Below are positions 7,266-18,200 of a stretch of DNA of 64,000 nucleotides, one piece after another (within the stretch, counting starts at the first letter, position 1; each line of letters starts with the position of its first letter). The stretch spans positions 166,041-230,040 of the forward strand of contig JAKOGP010000005.1 of the NCBI GenBank assembly GCA_022239325.1, written 5' to 3'. The DNA comes from Flavobacteriaceae bacterium LSUCC0859 (GTDB lineage: Bacteria; Bacteroidota; Bacteroidia; Flavobacteriales; Flavobacteriaceae). Below the pieces are notes generated by a model, which was not told the origin of the DNA, searched no databases, and saw only the letters and a program-made list of their open reading frames with translations. Made by a program: the position numbers and the translations under genes.

Positions 7266-8240
7266 ATGAAAAATGACATTAAAATACTGGCATTCTTAGA
7301 CGTGTTTATTAGAACCATTACCGTTAGAGAAGCTAACAACGGCCAAATAGGGCTAAAACAAAAATCGGTTAATAATTACCTAGTATTTAAAAAAATGTGG
7401 GTGTTATTTGAAGCCTACGAGCTCAAAAGCTATCGATTTAGAGATTTAGATAAAACAGTAGTAGAAGATTTTAAGTTTTGGCTTCTAGAAGAAAAAAACT
7501 TTAGTCCCAATACCGCTGGGCGGCACTTTGGTACTCTGAAAACCCTGTGTTCCGAGGCTAAAAAAAGTGACTATAAAGTACATAAGTACTGCAAATATAT
7601 AAAGGGCTTTTCCAGACCCAAAGATCAGGAAACAATCAATACCCTGAGTTTAGAGGAGATTAGGAAAATCTCAGAGTTGCAATTAGACTCTGAACGCTTA
7701 GACAATGCCAGAAGGTGGATTATCCTTGGTGTATGGCTAGGGCAACGGGTTTCCGATCTGCTCAATATTACCCAAGCAAACATTAGAAAATCCAATGTGG
7801 TGGGCTACTATGTAGACCTTACCCAACAAAAAACGGGTCATAAAATTACCATAGGGGTGGCCAATAAAAATGCCATTCAGATTATAGAAGAAGGCCTGCC
7901 TAGAAAGATCAATAGCAAGCTATTTAATGAGTTGCTTAAGGAGGTACTAGCCTTAGCAGGTGTTACCCAAAAGGTAAAAGGCTATAAATTCAATAAAAAG
8001 ACCAAACGCAAAGAATTTGGAGAATATAAAAAATGTGAGATCATGGCTTCCCATGATTTAAGGAGAACCTTTGCTACTAATTTTTACGGAAAAATAGAGA
8101 CTCCTATTATTATGAGAATGACTGGGCATTCCAGAGAACACAACTTCCTGAGGTATATTGGAAAAAATGAAGATTTAGATTATGTGGCAGACACCTTTAT
8201 CTCCAAAGTTAACGCTCTAGAAATGCATACCGCTTCTTAG
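7266..8240 (+). CDS. Tyrosine site-specific recombinase (recombinase 3), complete
   Basis: I choose the ATG at 7266 (MKNDIKILAFLDVF) over the TTG at 7233, which gives 324 residues, exactly the length of recombinase 2. Catalytic residues are complete: R161 (GQRVSD), K189 (QQKTGHK), H263 and R266 (SHDLRR), H288 (TGHSRE), Y297 (RYIG). The N-terminal half carries the same NGQIGLKQKSVNNY and NTAGRHFGTLKTLC blocks as the other two copies. It is preceded by an insulating terminator and by a block ATTCCCAAAATCTTATAAA (7125-7143) closely resembling one in front of recombinase 2. Its stop codon overlaps that of the convergent PorP/SprF gene by 3 nt, so the array abuts the T9SS adhesin unit directly. 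The DNA site it acts on is unknown. Confidence 0.9.
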   Translation: MKNDIKILAFLDVFIRTITVREANNGQIGLKQKSVNNYLVFKKMWVLFEAYELKSYRFRDLDKTVVEDFKFWLLEEKNFSPNTAGRHFGTLKTLCSEAKKSDYKVHKYCKYIKGFSRPKDQETINTLSLEEIRKISELQLDSERLDNARRWIILGVWLGQRVSDLLNITQANIRKSNVVGYYVDLTQQKTGHKITIGVANKNAIQIIEEGLPRKINSKLFNELLKEVLALAGVTQKVKGYKFNKKTKRKEFGEYKKCEIMASHDLRRTFATNFYGKIETPIIMRMTGHSREHNFLRYIGKNEDLDYVADTFISKVNALEMHTAS

Positions 8241-9247
8241 TAAAACCTAGAAAAATCGCGGCGGTTGCGGTCTCTGAATGGAGAGAGGTCAAAGTTTACA
8301 AAAATCTCGAAGGCGTTGGGAGCTGCGGCTTGGCTGGCGCCCATGGGAAGAGAGTAATTAAAACCAATGTCTAAGGCCTCTATTTTCATGCCGGCAGAGA
8401 CGCCAAGCTGGAACAGATTAAAACCGTTTAAACTAGACACATGCTCATTAATTCCAATAGAAATATTGGCTAATATGAGTTCTTGGTATAGATCTACCCG
8501 GGTGTTGGGTCCCTGGCGGCTTACATTGTTAAACAAATAGAGATAGGAATAAGAGGGTAACCTCCCCTGCTGGTAACGGTTAAGGTTAAACTCATAGGCA
8601 AATTGAGCCCCAATGAGCATGTCTAAACTTATGGCTACCTCCGAGAGCTCCGTAGAGGTTTTAGGCTTGTTAATATGCCTGATAGAGAGTCCATAGGCCA
8701 TATTGTAGTCATTATGAGCCATAAAAGAGGCTCCAAAGTCTATGAAGCCCATATTGTCTGTGGCACTTATAGGATCTATAGTTTGGGTGTTTACCTGGCC
8801 GCTTAGAATATCTATTTGGTCTGAAAAGACCAAATTGGTGTAGTCATACATAAAGCCTCCATAGCCAGCACTTACTCCAGGGTAAAAGGTCCAATTATTT
8901 TCTAACTGAAGCTTGTAAATATAGCTGAGCTTGAGCATAGAATTGTTAAAACCAGAATTGTCTAACCTAGAATTCATATACTCTATACCCAATTGAAAGT
9001 CATAGTTATCAAAGAAGGTAGTGGCGTAGGCGTACTGATGCTGGGACACATTATTGTCCTGAGCGCTAGCAAACTCACTCACTACCCCAATTTTAGAAGG
9101 ATCTTTAAAGCTAAAAAAACTAGCATTTACCGAATGGGGTAGGTTGCTCATATTGTGAATAAAGCGGTCTTGAGCTTGTACCACAAAGGTTTGTAGCCCA
9201 AAAAGGCATAACCCTACAATCAGATATGTGGTTTTTAATGTGCTCAT
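8237..9247 (-). CDS. PorP/SprF family outer-membrane protein of type IX secretion
   Basis: This 336-residue protein starts with a signal peptide (about 1-25, ending VVQAQ) followed by QDRFIHNMSNLPHSVNASFFS, a degenerate form of the PorP/SprF start motif. It continues as alternating beta-strand segments typical of a small outer-membrane beta-barrel (YPGVSAGYGGFMYDYTN, AYGLSIRHINKP, LGVSAGMKIEALDIGFNYSLP). SprF-type proteins are needed to deliver one specific partner adhesin to the cell surface through T9SS. Here the ATG overlaps the stop codon of the giant adhesin gene by 1 nt, so the two are translationally coupled and functionally paired. The stop overlaps recombinase 3, which converges on it. 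The family call is strong; the pairing is inferred from synteny. Confidence 0.85.
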   Translation of the reverse strand: MSTLKTTYLIVGLCLFGLQTFVVQAQDRFIHNMSNLPHSVNASFFSFKDPSKIGVVSEFASAQDNNVSQHQYAYATTFFDNYDFQLGIEYMNSRLDNSGFNNSMLKLSYIYKLQLENNWTFYPGVSAGYGGFMYDYTNLVFSDQIDILSGQVNTQTIDPISATDNMGFIDFGASFMAHNDYNMAYGLSIRHINKPKTSTELSEVAISLDMLIGAQFAYEFNLNRYQQGRLPSYSYLYLFNNVSRQGPNTRVDLYQELILANISIGINEHVSSLNGFNLFQLGVSAGMKIEALDIGFNYSLPMGASQAAAPNAFEIFVNFDLSPFRDRNRRDFSRFY

Positions 9248-12200
9248 TAGCGCAGTAAGATAGCTTCTCCGTTGGTAGTATATTCTTTGTCGTCATGGGT
9301 AATGGCTGTAAAGCTAAATCTAAAGTTTTTAGCCGCATAAGGAATACCCGTAATTTGGTTGCCGTCCCATCCCCAACCGGTGGCCACAGGAAGCTCTTCT
9401 ACCGTTGTGGTAAATACCAGATTGCCCCACATGTCATAGATGTCTAATTTAAAGGACTTTATTCCGGTGTACTTAGGTTCAAAGACGTCGTTTATACCGT
9501 CTGCATTGGGTGTGAAGGCAGAAGGGAAAATTACCAAATACCCCCTACCCACAATGAGTTCTTGAGTAGTTTCTTTGTAACAGCCCAGAGCGTTGTAAAA
9601 ACGCATGGCCACGGTAAAGGTTCCAGGGGTTCTGTATTTGTGTACAATGTCTGTGGTGGCCGCGTTTTCTGCAGTTACTTCTAAGATGTCTGAACCGTCT
9701 CCAAAATCCCAAGTCATTTTAGTATACAGGTCTAATGAGCTATTGGTGAAGGTAACCTCTTCGTTGGCCGCAATAATACCAGACTGGTCGTAATTGGTAG
9801 AACTATAGCTAAATTCTGGCTCCCCTACCCCTGTTGTAATAGCCACAGAAACCCCACAACCCTGCTCGTTTATGACGTTTAGAATGCCGTCTTCTACCGG
9901 CTGGTCTATGGTTACCTCGTAGGTGTCGTCTCCAATAAAGTTGCTGCTCACTAGGCTGCCCTGGTAATAGAAACTAAAGTCATCGGAGTCTCTGTCAAAA
10001 ACCTTAATATTTAGAGTCCCCGGCTCTCCTATACAGAGGGATCTGCTAAGGAATGGGCCGTCTAAAATTTGTATGGTCTCTGCTGGAGAGAGGGTGTAAA
10101 AGCCTGTAAAATTGGTGGCCTGTGAATTGGCACAGTTCACAAGAGAGGAGCCAATCTTTAAGCGGTATCGGCCAGCGGCCAAATTATTGATTGCTAATAA
10201 ATTAGTCCCCACAAGTTCGTAGCTAGGGTTAGGGTCTTGAGCGTTCCCTGGAATTTCACGCTCCCATATAATGTTGTAAGGTGCCGCCCCACCCTCTATG
10301 GCAATGCTAAAGGCGCCGTCTGAAGGATCTATACCACAGCTAAGCTCTTGGGTATTTACGGTAACACTAATGGGTTTTATATTGGCCTCTATGAGGAATT
10401 CTATAGGGTCTGAAAGACAGCCTTCTGCGTCTTCTATCACTAGGCTGTACTTGCCAGGGTTTAATGGTACCGCCTCTGTGCTAATGAATGACACAAAACC
10501 AAGGGCAGAGTCTGTGGTGGCAGAGGCTGTGGTAGCACTAGCCGTGCCTGTGGTAGGTGTTGCAGTGCCTGTAGTAGTGCTTCCAGTACCTGTGAGTGGT
10601 ACGCCACTGGCCAGACCTGTCCATCTGTATATATAATAGGGCTCCTGAGCAGCGTTCACAAATGGGGTACCCCCACTAACTAAAGCGGTGTTAGGGAAGG
10701 CCTGATTGCTAGGATCACAAACATCTAATACCAAGTCTGTTTCTCCTAGGTAGGAGATGGGTTCAAAAGCCCCAAGGGTAAAGTTTTCAAAGATTTCACA
10801 GCCATTGGTGGTTCCGGTTTGGGTTCCCGTAAGTGGAATTTGCTCTATAATACGCAGCAGATAAGAACCTCCTGTAAGTTCTGGAATACGGTACTGCTGT
10901 GTGGTGTTGTTGTATTTGAGCTGTCCATTAGCAATAGAAACCTCATTGCCGTTAAGGAAGAACTTCAGGGCATTGGTATGCTTAAGCCTAAAGGCAAAGG
11001 AGCCAGTTTCTATCTCACAAGTAGGAGGTGTTACTTTGGTGTTAAAAATATCTAAGGGTGCCGCACCAATAGTAAAGTTTTTCACTACGGTATTACATGC
11101 GCCGGCTTCTTCAGAACTGTCGGTAATGGTAGCCCGGTATTCTCCAGGGGTAAGGCCAGTGAGCAATAGATCTCCAGGTCTGTTTAGGTTAGCCCACTCG
11201 TAGCAGTCTACCGTACAGGTAGAAGTGGTGGTAGAGACGGTTCCGCCTGCGGCAGACTTAAGTTCCCATTTCTCCCAAACCACATTGGGACTAACTCCAT
11301 TGGAAACAGAAAGGCTAATGCTGGCGTCTGCAGCGTTTACCGAACAGCTAGATTGATCTACCGTACCTATCACCTCAAATGGAGCCGCGGGAGGATCTAT
11401 GCTTATGTTAATTGTTTTAGTACATCTATTGGCGTCTGTGACCAAAAGGGTATAGGAACCTCCCTCTGTTACGTTCAAGCTTGGCTGGGTGGTAACTCTA
11501 TTAATGCCTGGGCCGGTCCACTGGTAGCTGTAATTGCCGCTGCCACCGCTTACGGTTACGGCAATAGATCCAAAGCCGCCACAGGGAATTTCTGTAATCG
11601 TAGGCTCAGAAATTTCTATCTCCTCTGGAATGGTCACCACAATATTTGGTATGACCACCACTGCACAATTGTTGGCGTCTGTAAAGGAAATAGTGTGGGT
11701 TCCCTCCTGAATGCCTGTGATACTTTTGGTAATTGCAGTGACAGAGCTGGTACCAAAGCTTATCTGAGCGCCATTATCTATAGAATATTTGTATGGTGGG
11801 GTACCACCTGTGACTCTAAAGCTGGCAGTGCCTCCGTTACTACTAAAACAAGCCGGGCTCTCGGTTTCTCCAATCGGAGTTGCGTTGAATGCTTCTGGCT
11901 CCGAAATAGTGTAAGTTTCTTCAATTTTACAGGCGCCATCTGAAGAGTTAAGGTCCGAAATGGTGAGCCTATACACCCCAGCACCCAAACCGCTAATAGA
12001 AGTGGTATTGTTATTGTTGGTTACTGAGGCCGTTACTGCAGTTCCATTGTTGTTGGTCCATACAATCTGAAGATCTGCATTGGGGTCTGCGCTAAACTGT
12101 ACCTCTATGGCGGCGTCTGTGTCTCCATTACAAGAGAGTACGGCATTGGTAAGCTGAGATCTCACTATAGAAAGTTCAGAGACAGAACCCACTTCTATGA

Positions 12201-15200
12201 TGGCGGTGTCTGAGCAGCCTAGGGCGTCTGTTACGGTAAGCTCATACTGTCCTGGTCCAAGGTTGTTCAGGTCTCTTGTAAAGTAGGTGACTCCTGCAGG
12301 ACCCTTCCACTCAAAGGTATAGCGGCCACTGCCCCCTACTACAAAATCATCTGCCACGGTAATGGTTCCGTCATTTACCCCAAAGCAGGTAGCGTCTGTA
12401 CTGCTAAGCTTGCTCTCGTCTATGTCTAACTCAATAGGCATAACAATTTGCTGAGATATAGGCGAACAGGTTCTAAGGCCATTTTCAGAAAGGGTAACTG
12501 TATAGGTTGCCCCTTTTATTAGGTTGGGGAAGGTATGGGCACTTCCGTCTATTGCCGCAATAGTTACAGGTGGGGTATTGGTGCTGGTGAGGGTATAGAT
12601 ATAATTCTCTAGCCCTCCGGTTCCTGTAGCAGTTAAAAGTCCGTCACAGGTAGCACTCAAAGTGAGGCTCAATGCAGCAGGTTCAGTAATAGTAAACCAA
12701 TCTGAAGACTGTATACAAACTGGAACCACCACGCCCTCTATAGTGTTGGTGTATGTGCTAATGGAAAGCTTATAATCTCCAGGAGTGAGACCAGTAGCCT
12801 GCATGGTATTTTGTCTAAAACCTCCGTCTCCTCTTTTCTGCCACTCAAAAGTAGGGCTAGGGTGGCTACTCACAAAATCTGTGAGCTCTACGCGTATAGC
12901 CCCATCTGCCACACCGTTACAACTCACGTTTTCTACGCGGGTAAGTATGGCGGCATTGTCAAAGGTAGTTGGCGTTACGGTGGTAATGGTCACTACGTTA
13001 GAAGGGATGGAATTACAAGCAATGCCATTGATAGTATTGGTGGTAATTCTTCTAAAAGCTGTAGTTTCATTAAGCGGCGTACTAAAAGTTAAATTTTCTG
13101 CGGTAGCCCCGCTAACAGTGGTCCAAACACTAGCCCCTGATGGTAAGGCCTCCCAGAAGTAGGTCATGGCCCCTCTAGACTGGTTATTTGCTGCAGCAGT
13201 TTGGCTTATGGGTATAGATGGGTTAGAGCCGGCACATACAATGAGCTCTTCGGTGTTTACAGAGCCTGGAGAGACCTTATTTACAATCATTTCTATGGGT
13301 GCAGTATACGCATAGGCCGTGGTACAAGGCGTACCACCATTATCTAAACGTACACCCCTTCTGTAGAAAGTGGTATTGCTTTGGGTGCCTATGCTAAGGC
13401 TGGCCGTGGTTACACTGCTGGTTCCGCTCATTACCTGGCTCCAGGTAAGATTATCTGAGGACTGTTCCCATAGGTATTCTTGATTGCTAAAGCTAGAGTC
13501 TCCTGTCACGGTGAGGGTAAAGCCGCTGTGGTCTACACAAAGTACCTCGTTTGTACTAGCACTTATGGTTCCCGGTACCAAGACTTTGTCTAGCACTTCA
13601 AAGCGCTGGCTCACACTAGCACATGTAGTATTGTTGGTAGCTGTAAATTCATAGCGGCCTGCGTCTAAGTTTTCTATTCTTAGGGTGTTAGAGAGGGTCA
13701 CGGTATTGTCTACTTGGTCTCCAGTTGCCCCCTCCAGTTTTACCCAGCTAAAACTATTGGTGTTCAAGGCAGGCCTCACATATTCTACCGACATTCTGGT
13801 GTCTGTGGTGCGGCTGCTAATATTGGTGCTTATGGTAAAAGGAACTCCTGTGTCACTAGCTGTGAGGGTAATCACGCTTCCAACATGTACCACCTGAATA
13901 CTTGGGCCTGGGGTAAGAGCCGCTGTGAGACTGGCTGTGAGACTGGCTAAGGTAGTGTTAGACGCTGTTGCCGTGTACGAATAGGTATTGCTGTTAATTG
14001 TTACCTCATAGCGACCGGAAGGGGTATAGGTTCCAGACCTTGTATAGGTGCCTGAAAGCGTGATATTTACCCTTTGGGCTTGTGCGGTTTGGCTGCCACC
14101 TAGCACTGCAGCTGCAGGCACTTCAATAGCTCCGTCTGCACCACCTGGGCAGGTAGGATCTGTAACCAAATCTCTTGGAGTTGGAATATTGAGTGTGGGA
14201 GCGTCTAATACATTAATGAGTAATACGTTGGAGTATTCTGTACAAAAAATTCCTGGTGAAATTTCCTGTCTAATCCCTCTTCTGACATATATAGAATTGG
14301 GCATGCTGTTAGTAATATTAAGTACCTGATTGTTCACAGAACCAGAATAATTTCCAGAAAGGCTGAGTAAGCCCCAGTTGCCTCCAGTAGTATTTTTGGT
14401 TTCCCAGAAGCTCTCAAAACTACTCTCGTAACCAGGTACCTTGGCTTCTGTAGCCGCAGAGGCGGCGCCAATCACAATAGGACTATCGAGAGAGACACAG
14501 GTATTGAGCACATTTTCTACCACTGGATTTTCTTTAAATACAATGGTACCTGGCTCTATATTCACTACTTTAATAGTTATTGGGTCTGAGTAAATAGTAC
14601 AGCTCGGAGAATTGGTTCCTGTTGCTACATAAGACAATTTAAGCCTGTAGTAGGTCTCTTGGAACAAGGCGGGTAACCTATAGGTGTTGCTGTCTTCAAA
14701 ACCTCCATTACCGTCTGCTATGGCAGACCAGGTAGTAGAGTCTGTAGAACTCTCCCAAACCTGCTCTGTATTGTCTGAAAGTAAGGCAATGTCCGTGGCA
14801 TTGGTGAGGCTTAGGGTACCTCTGCTAAGGTCTGAAGCACAAACGGTATTGACGCTGCTCACTATGGCGGGTTTGGGCATTTCTTCTTTTACCACCACGG
14901 TAAAACTATTGGAGAAATTGTCTTCTTCGTCAGAGTCGTCACAAGTTAAAGTAACCGTACCAACTGTTATATTAGACAGCACTTTTCTTCTAAACTGTGT
15001 GGTTTTAGTGAGCGGCTGTGGTTGGTAGTTTACTTCTGTAGCACCAGGAATAAGAGACCAGTTCCCCCCTACTTCTTTTTTGTACCACTCAAAAGACACG
15101 GCACCACTTACAGTGTAGGCCGTAGATCCATCTAAGAAGCTAGCAGGCTGCTCGTTATAACAGATTTCTATGCGGCCATTGTCTGAATTACCGTTGTATT

Positions 15201-18200
15201 GAATGCTTCCTGGAGTAGCTAAATTAACATCTATTTTAAGCGCAGGGGTATAAGAGTAGTCCGGAGCACAATTCACACCCGCAGCTAGATTGCTATTAAT
15301 TCCACGTCTAAACCAAGTGGTCTGGGTAATGGTTCCTGTAACGGAATAGGTAGCAGTAGTTACAGTTACTCCAGCCGTTTTAATGGTTGTCCATACTGGG
15401 TTGGCATTATCTCCGTCTAAGGATTGTTGCCAAATATAAATAGGGTTAGGTGGTAGGGTCAGATTGGGTACAGACAATAAAGGTGTAGCACCCTCACAAA
15501 CTAAATCTCCCAGACTACTTGTAAGCGTACCAGCTACAATCGGATTGGGATTAATAAGGTTAAAAGTGGGACTCACTGTCACGGCAGTACAATCTAGGTT
15601 GTTGGTGACCGTTAATTCGTATCGGCCTGCGGCCAAATTAGTAAGGTTCAAGGTTCCAGGGTCTACAAAGGAGGTGTCTGTAAGGTTTCCAGAATCGCCC
15701 TCTAATTTTCTCCAGCTATAACTATTCGCTAAGGCTCTTGTATCTAGATACTCTAAAGTAAATACACTTTCTGTATTATTTAAAATACTGGTATTGATGC
15801 TAAAGTCTTGAGTAGGGTCCTTGGCCTCTAAAGTAATGAGATTCCCCACACTTGTAATCTCCAGCGTATTGGATAGGGCGTTAGTCAAAACTGCGGTTAT
15901 GCTAGCTGTAATACTTTCAATAGAAGTATTGCTAACTGTGGCTGTGAAATCATAGTTGCTTCCTGCTACAGTAGTTCTAAAGGTAGCAGTAGTACTGTAA
16001 GTGCCAGATACCGTTAACTGTACCCGCTGTGGCCTGTCTGTTGGGGTTCCTCCTACAATGGCAGTTGGACTAATAGTAATACTACCATCCGTTCCGTTAA
16101 AGCAACTTGGATCTATTACATAAATACTCGGGTCTGGAATGTTCACAGTGGGTTCGGGAACATAATCTATGAGTACCGAATTGGTAAAGTCCTCGCAAAT
16201 AACATCTCCAGCGTCATTAAGTACTTGTATTTTCTTTCTAATATAAATAGAGCTAGTAATGTTACTTGCTAATAGGGTATTGGATTGTGTGCTTGACAGC
16301 TGGCTATCAAAAGTAAGATCTGTAAAAGTAGACACCCCATCTTTGGGTTTGGACTGCCATGTAACTGTATAACTGCTAGTATTAGGGTACACACTGTGGT
16401 TTAATCCAGACTTAGCCGTAATGGTAAGTAATGGTGTAGCTGCACCACAAGTCTGATAATAGTGCTCTTGAGCAGTTGGGGTGGTAAAGGCAATTTCACC
16501 TGGTGTAATATTAATGACTTCTACTTCAAAAACATCACTCTCATAAGTACAAAGCGTATCTGAAAGCACAGATGCTTTTACTTTGAAATAGGTGTTTTGA
16601 AGGAGCTGAGGCAATTGATAAGTCTCCCCTCCATATATTTCTGTAGGATCTAATGGATCTTTTATACTGGTCCATACGGTTTTATTGCTTGAGGCAAACC
16701 ATTGGTATACCACCCCGTCAGAAGTTGGGCTATACATATTAGATATAGTAATGCTTCCTGGGCTTAAGTTAGTAGCACACACCTGTGAATTTACAGTAGA
16801 AGTAAGCCTTGGAATCTCTACTTGTGGGAGTACATTAATCTTAAAAATATTAGAGAAGGAGGTGTCTGTACTTACGCCTGTACAAGTACTGGTGACCACA
16901 TCTGTATTAATAGTATAGGTATATACGGAGCTTATACGTCTTTTAATCCAGGTAGTTTCAGTAATAGTAGTAGCAGGATAGGTCTCTGTTAAAATATTGG
17001 TGGAACTGTAATTGATCCCATCTGGAGAAGTATACCATTCAAAAACTGGGGTGCCGTATACATCCCAGTCATTGGCTCCATTGGAATTGAATCCTTCGTG
17101 CTCAGTGCCATAGCACACATCTATAATGTCTGTGGTTCCAGCTCTTAAGGTGCCATTGTAAATAATCTCTCCTGGCTCTGCATGGTTTACGGTGATGGTA
17201 TAATCTGCCGTAAAAGGCCCTGTATTACAAGTAGGGCTGTCCGTCCCAGTGATAGTAACGGTGGTCTCTCTCCTAAAAGTAGTAGTTTCTAAAATAGGGT
17301 CTGGCGCTAAAGTTTCTCCTGTTTGACCGCTAATTAAGCTAAAAGCAGAGTCTGACTTTCCTTTTTTGTACCATTTAAAGCTCAGTGCCCCTCTTTCTAT
17401 AGGAGGAATGCTCCCTACCGTAACCAATCTACCCAATTCATCTCCGGCACAGACAATGGTTTGCTTATTAGCAGAAGTAATAGATCTTGATTGGGGTACT
17501 ATAATAGCGAGGGTGTTGGCAGACATATAGAAGCACTCGTCGTAAGGGTCTGCCACACTTACATACCTCCTAAAATAAGTGGTTTGGGTAATAGTTGCCG
17601 CTGGCGTGTAATTTTGTGTGTTTACGCCTAGTGAACGGTAAAGTCCATTTTCTGAATTAGAGGAATACCAGGAGTAATTTATTGTAAGTTCAGTGGTTGG
17701 AGACACATTGTTGATAAATGCAGAAGCCACAGTTCCACTGAATGTTCCAGGAGTCCCTCCAGAACAAATAACCTGCTCTGTGAGGCTATTGTTGGCCTCT
17801 GACAAATAAATATTTATGCTCCCTGGGTTTACAGTCAGGTTTTCAGAACCATAGAGTGCACTTGCAATATTACTTACTGAGGTGCATGTGGTGCCATCTA
17901 GAACAGATGTGGTAGTCCTTCTAAAGAAATAATCTTTCTGAAAACCTGTACCCATGGCAATAATTTTTTCTTCGATGTCTTGACTGCTTATCCCTTGGGT
18001 GGTAGGGGTCATGGTTTGCCAATTGCTGGTGTTGTCTGGTGATATTTCCCAACTATAACTAATACTACCTGTACCTCCCTGAGACCCTGTGAAACCTAAA
18101 GCTGGAATACTTTGATCTCCGCATAATTGAATGTTTTCTGCACCAAAACCATCGAATCTGATCCTTGAATTTGCAGAGAATCTATTCATCTTGAGGGTAA

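Noticed and set aside
1..8240. Interpretation of the recombinases as prophage or integrative-element integrases
   Set aside because: No structural phage, replication, relaxase or excisionase genes and no tRNA attachment site are present. The recombinases alternate with surface-protein modules instead.
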